Assembly: GCF_000381045.1 (NCBI RefSeq)
Contig: NZ_KB905735.1
Span: 16,725 to 80,724 of the forward strand
Origin: Thermus scotoductus DSM 8553
GTDB lineage: Bacteria > Deinococcota > Deinococci > Deinococcales > Thermaceae
Direction: 5' to 3'
DNA: 64,000 bases
This document shows, one piece after another, positions 47,611 to 55,726 of the stretch (its first letter is position 1; the number at the start of each line of letters is the position of its first letter). Position numbers and translations under genes: made by a program. The notes under the pieces were generated by a model. It saw only the letters and a list, made by a program, of their open reading frames with translations. It did no database searches and was not told the origin of the DNA.

Positions 47611-48981
47611 TTACCCCATCAGGAGGTCTTGGGCCTTGAGGGCCAGGTGGACCTGGGCCAGGACCTCGGGTCGGGACAGGGAGCCCAGGGCGGCTTCGAT
47701 CCGCTTGAGGCGGTAGCGCAGGGTGTTGGGGTGGATGTGGAGGGAAGAGGCCGCCTCCTCCACGCTGCCTGTGGCCATGTACACCTCGAGGGTCTTCAGG
47801 AGCTTCGGGGGCAGGGGTAGGTAGCGTTCCACCAGGGCCTTCAGGTCCTCGGGGGACTGCTGGAGAAGCACAAAGGCCACGGGATCCAGGCCGCTGAAGG
47901 AAAGGGCCTCCCCCGCCCGGGCCGCCTTGAGGGCGATGAGGGCCTCGCGGTAGGCGTTTTGCACCTCATCGCCAGCGGCGTGGACCGCGGAATACCCCAG
48001 CCGGCTTCCCGGGGGCAGGGCAGAAAGGAGGTCTTGCGCCTCCTTCTTGGGGTTGTGCACCTGCCACATGGCCGCCAGGCGGTTTCCCCGGGTGGTGAGG
48101 AGGTAGGGCACGCCCAGCCGGTCCAGGAAGGTGCCGGCCCGGCGCCTTAGTTCCAGGGTGGCCTCCCGCCTCTGCTCCTCCGCCAGCCGGTGGCGGCCCG
48201 GTACCGCCTTGGGTTCCACCAGGGCCAGGACCCACTCCACCCCCTCGGTAAAGCCGAAGGCGAAGAGCCGGTCGGGTTCCGCCTCCCCCAGGATGAGGCC
48301 CTCCAGGAGCGCCCCGCCCAGGGATTCCTCCCGCATCCTTTCCAGGGAGCGTTCCAGGGCCCGCACCCGGAGGAGCCGGGCGGCCACCTCCAGAAGGCCC
48401 CGGGCCTGCCGTAGACCCTCCTCCTCCCCGTAGGCCACCAGAACACCCTCCCCTGCCTCAAGGGAAAGCCATCCCCGGCCTTCCCCGGGCTCCTTGGGGT
48501 GCTGGGGAGGCACGGGGCCGGCAAATCCCAGCACCTCTTCCCAGGGGGCTACCCGGGCCAGGGCCAGGCCCGTGGCCTGGTAGAGGACTTCCAGGAAGGG
48601 CCTTTCCGGAAGCTTCAACAGGAGGTCCAAAAGCCCGGCCATCCCCAGGCCCGAGCCCAGGTGGAAGAGGCGCAGGGCCACCGCCTTGGCCAGTTCCTCC
48701 CGCTTCAGCCAAGGAGGGTAGACCGCTACCCCCAGGCCCTCCTTCCGGGCATACTCCAGGAGTTCCGGGTCCGGGGCCGGAAGGAGGAAGCCGGAAGCGG
48801 TGCGGTAGCGCCAGAGGTTTCCCTCGGGGCGGGTGAGGAGAAGGGCTCCCTCCAGGGGCAGGAGGGGCTTGGCCCCCTCCAGGAGGTAGAGGACGGGCCT
48901 ATAGGAGGGGACCAGGACCTCGAGGCCCAGGTCTTGGACCAGATGGAGGAAGGTAATGGAGGTTTGGCTAAACTCTGGCAT
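47611..48981 (-). CDS. PucR-family transcriptional regulator
   Basis: This 456-residue regulator has an N-terminal purine catabolism regulator-like domain (SQTSITFLHLVQDLGLEVLVPSYRPVLYLLEG) and a central GGDEF-like CdaR segment. A C-terminal PucR helix-turn-helix (about residues 395-450) reads LKTLEVYMATGSVEEAASSLHIHPNTLRYRLKRIE. Such proteins activate adjacent catabolic genes when an aromatic or purine ligand is present. It is divergent from the HPA operon, and two matching inverted repeats lie in the shared 150-bp region. The ATG at 48981 gives the family N-terminus. Confidence 0.88.
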   Translation of the reverse strand: MPEFSQTSITFLHLVQDLGLEVLVPSYRPVLYLLEGAKPLLPLEGALLLTRPEGNLWRYRTASGFLLPAPDPELLEYARKEGLGVAVYPPWLKREELAKAVALRLFHLGSGLGMAGLLDLLLKLPERPFLEVLYQATGLALARVAPWEEVLGFAGPVPPQHPKEPGEGRGWLSLEAGEGVLVAYGEEEGLRQARGLLEVAARLLRVRALERSLERMREESLGGALLEGLILGEAEPDRLFAFGFTEGVEWVLALVEPKAVPGRHRLAEEQRREATLELRRRAGTFLDRLGVPYLLTTRGNRLAAMWQVHNPKKEAQDLLSALPPGSRLGYSAVHAAGDEVQNAYREALIALKAARAGEALSFSGLDPVAFVLLQQSPEDLKALVERYLPLPPKLLKTLEVYMATGSVEEAASSLHIHPNTLRYRLKRIEAALGSLSRPEVLAQVHLALKAQDLLMG

Positions 48982-48984
48982 GGG

Positions 48985-49004
48985 TATTGTTGGTTTGCAC
49001 AATA
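48985..49004. promoter_or_regulatory. Operator candidate 1, TTGT-N8-ACAA
   Basis: TATTGT-N8-ACAATA is a perfect 6-bp inverted repeat just upstream of the pucR ATG. It overlaps a TATATT box in the pucR direction. Its core TTGT-N8-ACAA recurs 52 bp away. It is a candidate PucR-binding site. Confidence 0.55.
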
Positions 49005-49037
49005 TACCCTCCTCGACCAGGGTGCAAGGGGGGTCAT

Positions 49038-49055
49038 TTTGTGTCAAGGAACAAA
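49038..49055. promoter_or_regulatory. Operator candidate 2, TTGT-N8-ACAA
   Basis: TTTGT-N8-ACAAA (49038-49055) has the same core and spacer as the first site. The centres are 52 bp apart, about five helical turns. The local sequence is AT-rich against a GC-rich background. Confidence 0.55.
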
Positions 49056-49085
49056 TATGGGCGCAATCTTGTGCTCCTTACAGTT

Positions 49086-49106
49086 GCCCTCCCGGGCCGG
49101 GAGGGC
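49086..49106 (+). other. Hairpin in the leader of the HPA operon
   Basis: GCCCTCCC and GGGAGGGC form an 8-bp stem with a 5-nt loop 25 bp upstream of the first HPA gene. It could be an attenuator or a stabilising 5' hairpin; no T-run follows. Confidence 0.4.
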
Positions 49107-49131
49107 CATCCTAAGGGGCGAAAGGAGCAGC

Positions 49132-50022
49132 ATGTTCCGCGGGTCCATTCCTCCCTTACCCACACCCTTTCGGCGAGGCCGGATCGACGAGGAAGCCCTA
49201 CGGGGTTTGGTGGAGCGGGTAATCCAAGGGGGCTCCCATGGTCTTAGCGTGGGGGGCACCACGGGCGAGCCCGGCACCCAGACCCTGGAGGAGCGAAAGC
49301 GGGTGATCGAGATCGCCCTGGAGCAGGCGGCGGGCCGGGTTCCCGTCATCCCCGGCACCGGGGCCCTCAGGCTTGAGGAAACCCTCGAGCTCACCCGCTT
49401 CGCCAGGGAAGCAGGGGCCCAGGGAGCCATGGTCATCGTCCCCTACTACGTTAAACCCAACCAGGAGGGACTTTACCGCTACTTCGCCGAGGTGGCCCAG
49501 GCGGTGCCCGACTTTCCCATCCTCATCTACAACATCCCGGGCCGGGCAGGGGTGGAGATCGCCCCGAAGACCGTGGCCCGCCTCAGGCGGGACTTTCCCA
49601 ACATCGTGGGGCTCAAGCATTCCTCCAAGGACCTGGAGTACCTCTCCCAGCTCTTCCAGGAGGTGGGCCAGGACTTCCTGGTGTTCTGCGGCTTGGAAAG
49701 CCTCACCCTGCCCATGATGAGCCTGGGAGCGGTGGGGACCATCGCCGCCACCGCCAACTGGCTCCCCAAAGAGGTGGCGAGGCTCACGGAGCTGGCCCTG
49801 GCGGGGGATTTCCGGGGGGCCAGGGAGCTTCATTACCACCTCCTCGAGGCCAACGAGGCCATCTTCTGGGACACGAATCCCATTCCCCTGAAGACGGTGC
49901 TCTCCTGGATGGGCCTTTTGGAGAAGGAGTGGCGCCTCCCCTTGGGTCCCACCACCCCCGAGGTGGAGGAAAGGCTTAGGGCCATGGCCCGGCGCTACGG
50001 GCTTTTGGAGGGTGAGGGATGA
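49132..50022 (+). CDS. DapA-family class I aldolase of the HPA operon
   Basis: This 296-residue TIM-barrel enzyme is of the dihydrodipicolinate synthase/N-acetylneuraminate lyase family. GGTTGEPGTQTLEERKRVIE is the substrate loop, YNIPGRAGVEI carries the active Tyr and GLKHSSKDLEYL the Schiff-base Lys (near residue 163). As first gene of an HPA cluster it most likely does the final aldol cleavage (4-hydroxy-2-oxoheptanedioate to pyruvate and succinic semialdehyde), although true lysine biosynthesis cannot be excluded. AAAGGAG precedes the ATG. It overlaps hpaG by 4 bp. Confidence 0.85.
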   Translation: MFRGSIPPLPTPFRRGRIDEEALRGLVERVIQGGSHGLSVGGTTGEPGTQTLEERKRVIEIALEQAAGRVPVIPGTGALRLEETLELTRFAREAGAQGAMVIVPYYVKPNQEGLYRYFAEVAQAVPDFPILIYNIPGRAGVEIAPKTVARLRRDFPNIVGLKHSSKDLEYLSQLFQEVGQDFLVFCGLESLTLPMMSLGAVGTIAATANWLPKEVARLTELALAGDFRGARELHYHLLEANEAIFWDTNPIPLKTVLSWMGLLEKEWRLPLGPTTPEVEERLRAMARRYGLLEGEG

Positions 50023-50789
50023 AGCTCTGCCGTTTCCTGGCTAAGGGAAGGCTCCATCACGGGGTGTATAGGGAAGGCGTCCTCCTGGACGAAGCTGGGG
50101 AGGCCCATGATCCCGAGGGGGTCACCTGGCTCCTTCCCTTCACCCCCGGCAAGGTGATCGGGGTGGCCCTGAATTATGCGGACCATGCCGAGGAGCTGGG
50201 CCTTTCCCGTCCCGGTGCTTTGCCCGAAGGGCAAACAGGTATTGCGGAGCCCGCGCTTTTTTGGAAGCCGAACAATAGCCTCCTTCCCCATAAGGGCGTG
50301 GTGCGTTACCCAAAAGGGGCGGAGTACATGCATTACGAGGTGGAGCTGGCGGTGGTGGTGGGCCGGCCCATGCGCAGGGTGAAGGCCAAGGAGGCCTTGG
50401 ACTACGTCCTGGGATACACCATCGCCAACGACCTGGTGGTGCGGGACTACGTTTCCAACACCTTCCGTCCCCCCATCCGGGCCAAGGGACGGGATACCTT
50501 TGGCCCCCTTGGACCCTTTCTGGTGGTGGGGGAGGTGGAGGATCCCCAGAACCTTACCCTGAGGGCCTATGTGAACGGGGAGCTTCGTCAGGAAGGGCAC
50601 ACCTCGAGGATGCTCTACAGCGTGGCGGAGCTTTTGGAGTACATATCCGAGTTCATGACCCTGGAGCCCTACGACGTCATCCTCACCGGGACGCCCAAGG
50701 GCATAAGCCGGGTGCTTCCCGGGGATGTGATGCGGCTGGAGATCCAAGGGCTTGGCGCTTTGGAAAACCCCATAGAGGAGGAGGCATGA
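50019..50789 (+). CDS. hpaG: Fumarylacetoacetate hydrolase family protein, HPA pathway isomerase/decarboxylase
   Basis: This 256-residue single-domain FAH-fold enzyme has the metal site motif HYEVELAVVVGRPM (Glu near residues 108-110), followed by GYTIANDLVVRDY and ILTGTPKGISRVLPGD. In HPA catabolism such enzymes decarboxylate and isomerise 5-carboxymethyl-2-oxo-hex-3-ene-1,6-dioate (OPET). The E. coli HpaG is a fused double-domain version; this one is single. Overlaps on both sides (ATGA) place it in the operon. Confidence 0.85.
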   Translation: MKLCRFLAKGRLHHGVYREGVLLDEAGEAHDPEGVTWLLPFTPGKVIGVALNYADHAEELGLSRPGALPEGQTGIAEPALFWKPNNSLLPHKGVVRYPKGAEYMHYEVELAVVVGRPMRRVKAKEALDYVLGYTIANDLVVRDYVSNTFRPPIRAKGRDTFGPLGPFLVVGEVEDPQNLTLRAYVNGELRQEGHTSRMLYSVAELLEYISEFMTLEPYDVILTGTPKGISRVLPGDVMRLEIQGLGALENPIEEEA

Positions 50790-52336
50790 GGTACCCGGAC
50801 CAGGTGGCAGGGATTCCCTGGGAAAGGATCGAGGCCATTCGAAACGCCCTAAAGGGGTGGACGGCCCTCCACTTCATCGGCGGGGAGTTCCGCCCCTCGG
50901 AAAGCGGGGAGGTCTTCCCCACCTTGGATCCTTCCACCAACGAGGTGCTCTCCCATGCGGCCCGGGGTGGGGAAAGGGAAGTGGACCGGGCGGCCAAGGC
51001 GGCCCACGAGGCCTTCCAGCGGTGGAGCCGCACCCCGGCCCGGGAGAGGAAGCGCTACCTCCTGAGGATCGCCGAGCTTTTGGAAAAGCATGCGGATGAG
51101 CTGGCGGTGGTGGAGGCCTTGGATGCTGGGCAGGTGCTGCGGATTGTCAAGGCCCAGGTGGCCCGCTCTGCGGAGAACTTCGCCTTCTACGCCGAGTACG
51201 CCGAGCACGCCATGGAGGACCGCACCTTCCCCGTGGACCGGGACTGGCTTTACTACAGCCTGAGGGTCCCGGCTGGGCCGGTGGGCATCATCACTCCCTG
51301 GAACGCTCCCCTGATGCTTTCCACCTGGCGCATCGCCCCGGCCCTCGCCTTTGGGGACACGGTGGTCCTGAAGCCCGCGGAGTGGAGCCCCTTAACCGCC
51401 AGCAAGCTGGCGGAGATCGTGCAGGAGGCGGACCTTCCCCCTGGGGTCTTCAACCTGATCCAGGGCTACGGCGAGGAGGCAGGGGCTGCCCTGGTGGCCC
51501 ATCCCCTCGTTCCCCTCATCACCCTCACCGGGGAGACGGAAACCGGGAGGATCGTCATGCAAAACGCCGCCCGCCACCTTAAGCGGCTCTCCCTGGAGCT
51601 TGGCGGGAAAAGCCCGGCCTTGGTCTTTGCTGACGCCGATTTGGAAAGGGCTTTGGATGCGGTGGTCTTCCAGATCTACTCCTTCAACGGGGAGCGGTGC
51701 ACAGCGAGCTCCCGCCTCCTGGTGGAGGAGTCCATCTTTGAAACCTTTGTGGAGAGGGTAGCCGAAAGGGCGCGGGCCATCCGGGTGGGCCATCCCCTGG
51801 ACCCCGAGACCGAAGTGGGCCCCCTCATCCACCCCGAGCACCTGGAGAGGGTTTTGGGGTATGTGGAGGCGGGCCTTAAGGAGGGGGCAAGGCTTCTCGT
51901 GGGCGGAAGGAGGGCCACCACCTCCTTCCGCGGGGAGGATCTTTCCCAGGGGAACTACCTGGAGCCCACCCTCTTCGTGGGGGAAAACCACATGAAAATC
52001 GCCCAGGAGGAGATCTTCGGGCCCGTCTTGGTGGCCATTCCTTTCAAGGACGAGGAGGAAGCCCTTAGGAAGGCCAACGACACCCGGTATGGCCTTGCGG
52101 CCTACGTGTTCACCCGGGACTTGGAAAGGGCCCATCGCCTGGCCCTGGAGCTAGAGGCGGGCCTCGTCTACCTGAACAGCCACAACGTGCGCCACCTGCC
52201 CACCCCCTTTGGCGGGGTGAAGGCCAGCGGGGAGCGGCGGGAGGGTGGCCTTTATGCCCTTGAGTTTTACACCGACCTCAAGGCCGTGGGGCTTCCCCTA
52301 AGGCCCCCCCACGTGCCCAAGTTCGGAAAGAGGTGA
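50786..52336 (+). CDS. hpaE: 5-Carboxymethyl-2-hydroxymuconate semialdehyde dehydrogenase
   Basis: This 516-residue NAD-dependent aldehyde dehydrogenase oxidises the ring-cleavage semialdehyde. The catalytic Cys is in FNGERCTASSRLL (about residue 307), the general base Glu in SLELGGKSPALVF, and the oxyanion Asn in ITPWNAPLML. The family-specific start HFIGGEFRPSESGEVFPTLDPSTNEVLS is present. It overlaps hpaG by 4 bp and lies 4 bp before hpaB. Confidence 0.92.
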   Translation: MRYPDQVAGIPWERIEAIRNALKGWTALHFIGGEFRPSESGEVFPTLDPSTNEVLSHAARGGEREVDRAAKAAHEAFQRWSRTPARERKRYLLRIAELLEKHADELAVVEALDAGQVLRIVKAQVARSAENFAFYAEYAEHAMEDRTFPVDRDWLYYSLRVPAGPVGIITPWNAPLMLSTWRIAPALAFGDTVVLKPAEWSPLTASKLAEIVQEADLPPGVFNLIQGYGEEAGAALVAHPLVPLITLTGETETGRIVMQNAARHLKRLSLELGGKSPALVFADADLERALDAVVFQIYSFNGERCTASSRLLVEESIFETFVERVAERARAIRVGHPLDPETEVGPLIHPEHLERVLGYVEAGLKEGARLLVGGRRATTSFRGEDLSQGNYLEPTLFVGENHMKIAQEEIFGPVLVAIPFKDEEEALRKANDTRYGLAAYVFTRDLERAHRLALELEAGLVYLNSHNVRHLPTPFGGVKASGERREGGLYALEFYTDLKAVGLPLRPPHVPKFGKR

Positions 52337-52340
52337 GAGG

Positions 52341-53792
52341 ATGGCGAGAACAGGAGCGGAGTATCTGGAAGCTTTGAAGGAGCGCCCCCCCAACCTCTGG
52401 TACAAGGGGGAAAAGGTGGAGGACCCCACCACCCATCCCGTCTTCCGGGGGATCGTGCGCACCATGGCAGCCCTCTATGACCTGCAGCACGACCCCCGGT
52501 ACCGGGAGGCTCTCACCTACGAGGAGGAGGGGAAGCGGCACGGGATGAGCTTCCTCATCCCCAAGACCAAGGAGGACCTGAAGCGGCGGGGCCAGGCCTA
52601 CAAGCTTTGGGCGGACCAGAACCTGGGGATGATGGGCCGTAGCCCGGACTACCTGAACGCCGTGGTCATGGCCTATGCCAAAAGCGCCGAGTACTTCGGG
52701 GAGTTTGCCGACAACGTGCGGGCCTACTACCGCTACCTCCGCGACCACGACCTGGCCACCACCCACGCCCTCACCAACCCCCAGGTGAACCGGGCCAAGC
52801 CTCCCTCGGCCCAGCCCGACCCCTACATCCCCGTGGGGGTGGTGCGGCAAACAGATAAGGGGATCGTGGTGCGGGGAGCCCGCATGACCGCCACCTTCCC
52901 CCTGGCGGACGAGGTCCTCATCTTCCCTTCCACCCTGCTTAAGGAGGGGCCGGGCAACGAGAAGTACGCCATCGCCTTCGCCCTGCCCACCTCCACCCCG
53001 GGCCTTCACTTCGTCTGCCGCGAGGCCTTGGTGGGAGGGGATAGCCCCTTCGACTACCCCCTTAGCAGCCGCCTCGAGGAGATGGACTGCCTGGTGATCT
53101 TTGACGATGTATTGGTCCCTTGGGAGCGGGTCTTCATTTTGGGGAACGTGGAGCTCTGCAACAACGCCTATGCCGCCACGGGGGCCTTGAACCACATGGC
53201 CCACCAGGTGGTGGCCTTGAAGACCGCCAAGACCGAGGCCTTCCTGGGGGTGGCGGCCTTGATGGCCGAGGGGATCGGGGCCGACGCCTACAGCCACGTA
53301 CAGGAGAAGATCGCCGAGATCATCGTCTACCTGGAGGCCATGCGGGCCTTCTGGACCCGGGCCGAGGAGGAGGCCAAGGAGAATGTCTTTGGCCTGCTGG
53401 TACCCGACCGGGGGGCCTTGGACGGGGCGAGGAACCTGTACCCCAGGCTGTATCCCCGGCTTAGGGAGATCCTGGAGCAGATCGGAGCCAGCGGCCTGAT
53501 CACCCTGCCCTCGGAGCGGGACTTTAAGGGGCCCCTGGCCCCCTTGCTGGAGAAGTATCTGCAGGGGGCTACCCTCGAGGCCAAGGAGCGGGTGGCCCTC
53601 TTCCGCCTGGCCTGGGACATGACCCTTTCGGGATTCGGAGCCCGGCAGGAGCTTTACGAGCGTTTCTTCTTCGGGGATCCGGTGCGCATGTACCAGACCC
53701 TCTTTAGCGTCTACGATAAAAAGCCCTACAAGGAGCGGATCCGCGCCTACCTGAAGAGGGCGCTTTCCGTGTTTGCGGAGGTGGAGGCGTGA
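52341..53792 (+). CDS. hpaB: 4-Hydroxyphenylacetate 3-monooxygenase, oxygenase component
   Basis: This 483-residue FADH2-dependent monooxygenase hydroxylates 4-hydroxyphenylacetate to 3,4-dihydroxyphenylacetate. The T. thermophilus enzyme of nearly the same length is the structural model. Characteristic blocks are RTGAEYLEALKERPPNLWYKGEKVEDP at the start, ATTHALTNPQVNRAK, GIVVRGARMTATFPLADE and FDDVLVPWERVFI. It needs reduced flavin from HpaC, encoded by the next gene, which it overlaps by 4 bp. Confidence 0.95.
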   Translation: MARTGAEYLEALKERPPNLWYKGEKVEDPTTHPVFRGIVRTMAALYDLQHDPRYREALTYEEEGKRHGMSFLIPKTKEDLKRRGQAYKLWADQNLGMMGRSPDYLNAVVMAYAKSAEYFGEFADNVRAYYRYLRDHDLATTHALTNPQVNRAKPPSAQPDPYIPVGVVRQTDKGIVVRGARMTATFPLADEVLIFPSTLLKEGPGNEKYAIAFALPTSTPGLHFVCREALVGGDSPFDYPLSSRLEEMDCLVIFDDVLVPWERVFILGNVELCNNAYAATGALNHMAHQVVALKTAKTEAFLGVAALMAEGIGADAYSHVQEKIAEIIVYLEAMRAFWTRAEEEAKENVFGLLVPDRGALDGARNLYPRLYPRLREILEQIGASGLITLPSERDFKGPLAPLLEKYLQGATLEAKERVALFRLAWDMTLSGFGARQELYERFFFGDPVRMYQTLFSVYDKKPYKERIRAYLKRALSVFAEVEA

Positions 53793-54292
53793 CGGGTGCC
53801 TTTCCCGAGGGGCCTGCGGGTTTGCCCAAGCCGGACGAGGCCTTGAGGGAGGCCTTTAAGGAGGCCCTAAGCCGGTTTGCCGCCGGGGTGACCGTGGTGT
53901 CCGCCCGGCTGGGGGAGGAGGAGCGGGGCATGACCGCCACCGCCTTCATGTCCTTGAGCCTCGAGCCTCCCCTGGTGGCCCTGGGCATCCACGAGAAGGC
54001 GAGGCTTTTGCCCCTTCTGGAGGCCTCCCGGGCCTTCACCGTTAGCGTTCTGAGGGAAGGGCAGGAGGCGGTCTCCCAGCACTTTGCCGGCAAACCCCAG
54101 GAAGGGGTGGGGTTGGTGGACGGCAGGGTGGAAGGGGCCTTGGCGGTCTTGCGCTGCCGCTTGGAGGCGGTTTACCCCGGTGGGGACCACCGGCTTGTGG
54201 TGGGCCGGGTGGAGGCGGTGGAGCTGGGGGAGCCGGGCCTTCCCTTGGTGTACTTCGGCCGGGGATACAGGAGGTTGGTATGGCCATCGTGA
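53789..54292 (+). CDS. hpaC: Flavin reductase component of 4-hydroxyphenylacetate 3-monooxygenase
   Basis: This 167-residue NAD(P)H:flavin oxidoreductase supplies FADH2 to HpaB. The core begins REAFKEALSRFAAGVTVVSARLG, followed by GMTATAFMSLSLEPPLVALGI and the end YFGRGYRRLVWPS, matching T. thermophilus HpaC. The GTG start at 53789 gives an N-terminal extension of about 18 residues, rich in Pro and Gly, over that protein. Its stop region overlaps hpaD by 13 bp. Confidence 0.92.
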   Translation: MTGAFPEGPAGLPKPDEALREAFKEALSRFAAGVTVVSARLGEEERGMTATAFMSLSLEPPLVALGIHEKARLLPLLEASRAFTVSVLREGQEAVSQHFAGKPQEGVGLVDGRVEGALAVLRCRLEAVYPGGDHRLVVGRVEAVELGEPGLPLVYFGRGYRRLVWPS

Positions 54293-55086
54293 GGGTGGGG
54301 TTCATAGAGCTTTGGGTGAGGGACCTGGAGAAAAGCCTGGAGTTCTACGAGGGGCTTTTGGGCTTCCGCCTGGAGCGCAAGGAGGGGAAGAGCGCCTACC
54401 TCCGGGGCTACGAGGAGCTGGAGTGGAGCCTGAAGCTCACCCAGGGGGACTTCCCCGCCGTGCGCAGCCTGGGCTTCAAGGTGGACGAGAGGGGGATGGA
54501 AGAGGCCCAGGCCTGGGTGGAACAGGAAGGGCTTCCCCACCGGTTGGAAACGGACTGGGGTAGGCCCAGGATGCTCCGCGTTCAGGACCCCTTCGGCTAT
54601 CCCCTGGTGTTCTACGCGGGGGCCGAGAAGCTTCCCCGCATGTTGCAGGAGTACCACCTCTACCGGGGGCCGGGGATTCTACGCATCGACCACCTGAACC
54701 TCTTCTCCCCCGAGGTGGAGCGGGCCACCCGCTATTACCAGGAGAGGCTGGGCTTCCGCCTCACCGAGTACACGGAGGACGAGGAGGGGAGGCTTTGGGC
54801 CAGCTGGCTCCACCGCAAGGGGAACGTCCACGACGTGGCCTTCACCAATGGAGAGGGCCCGAGGCTCCACCACTTCGCCTACTGGCTTCCCGACCCCATG
54901 GCCATCCTGAAGGCGGCGGACATCCTGGCGGGAGCCCGCAGGACGAACCAGATCGAAAGGGGGCCCGGGCGGCACGGGATCTCCAACGCCATGTTCCTCT
55001 ATCTCAAGGACCCGGACGGGCACCGCATCGAGCTTTACACCTCCGACTACCTCACCGTGGACCCCGACCTGCCCCCGGTGCGCTGA
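54280..55086 (+). CDS. hpaD: 3,4-Dihydroxyphenylacetate 2,3-dioxygenase, C-terminus probably truncated
   Basis: This extradiol ring-cleavage dioxygenase (268 residues) has two vicinal-oxygen-chelate domains. The metal ligands can be placed at His138 (RIDHLNLF), His198 (LHHFAYWL) and Glu251 (HRIELYTSDY), so the active site is complete. The gene stops at DLPPVR. Related enzymes continue another 30 or more residues beginning with Trp, forming a C-terminal tail over the active site. The stop TGA lies exactly where livK-derived sequence begins, so a deletion probably clipped the tail. Activity may or may not survive. Confidence 0.88.
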   Translation: MAIVRVGFIELWVRDLEKSLEFYEGLLGFRLERKEGKSAYLRGYEELEWSLKLTQGDFPAVRSLGFKVDERGMEEAQAWVEQEGLPHRLETDWGRPRMLRVQDPFGYPLVFYAGAEKLPRMLQEYHLYRGPGILRIDHLNLFSPEVERATRYYQERLGFRLTEYTEDEEGRLWASWLHRKGNVHDVAFTNGEGPRLHHFAYWLPDPMAILKAADILAGARRTNQIERGPGRHGISNAMFLYLKDPDGHRIELYTSDYLTVDPDLPPVR

Positions 55087-55256
55087 CGGAGGAGCTCATG
55101 GCCCGGGCCATCGTGGCGGACATGGTGGCCAGGGGGGTCAAGACCGTGGCCTACATCGGCTTTAACGACGCCTACGGGGAGGGCTGGGCCCGCTTCTTCG
55201 AGGCGGAGGCCAAGGCCAAGGGCCTGCAGGTGGTGGCCAGCGAGCGCTACAACCGC
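55083..55256 (+). pseudogene. livK: Fragment of a LivK-type binding protein gene
   Basis: The frame LTEELMARAIVADMVARG, followed by KTVAYIGFNDAYGEGWARFF and KGLQVVASERYNR, is the middle of a branched-chain-amino-acid-type periplasmic binding protein (Peripla_BP_6). Only about 58 of roughly 390 residues remain, without the signal peptide or either end. The left edge joins hpaD and the right edge joins livM in another frame. Confidence 0.82.
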
Positions 55257-55468
55257 CCTCCTGAACTTCTTCGCCCTCTCCGCCATGGTGGCCCTCTCCC
55301 TCTACGTGCTCACGGGTCTAGCGGGGATGACCAGCTTCGCCCAGGCGGCCTTCATGGGCATGGGGGCCTACGCCACCGCCCTCCTCACGGTCAAGGCTGG
55401 GCTTTCCCCTTGGCTTGGGCTTGGGGCCGGGCTCCTTTCCGCCCTTCTTTTGGCTTTGCTCCTGGGCC
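55257..55468 (+). pseudogene. livM: Fragment of a LivM-type permease gene
   Basis: LLNFFALSAMVALSLYVLTG, then [20 protein letters not shown] and on to LLLALLLG, is the early part of a LivM permease (about 70 of 300 residues; the [13 protein letters not shown] block is diagnostic). It is in a different frame from the livK piece. It runs straight into livG sequence at about 55466. The livH gene normally between livK and livM is absent. Confidence 0.82.
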
Positions 55469-55726
55469 GAGGTGCTCCTCCTGGACGAGCCCGCCGCGGG
55501 GCTCAGGGCCCAGGAGAAGCGGGAGCTTGCCTCCCTCCTCCGCTCCCTGGCCAGGGAGGGCTACACGGTGCTCATCGTGGACCATGACATGGACCTCATC
55601 ATGGGCCTGGCAGACCGGGTGGTGGTGATGAACTACGGGGAGAAGATCGCCGAGGGCACGCCCAAGGAGGTCCAGAGGAACCCCTTGGTGCGGGCGGCCT
55701 ACCTGGGAGAGGAGGAGGTGGCATGA
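55469..55726 (+). pseudogene. livG: C-terminal fragment of LivG ATP-binding protein gene
   Basis: [20 protein letters not shown], with the Walker B motif, then [20 protein letters not shown] and on to YLGEEEVA is the last 85 residues of LivG. The Walker A and signature motifs are missing, so it cannot hydrolyse ATP. It lies in a third frame relative to the livK and livM pieces. The natural stop overlaps the livF start by 4 bp, showing the original operon order. Confidence 0.85.
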
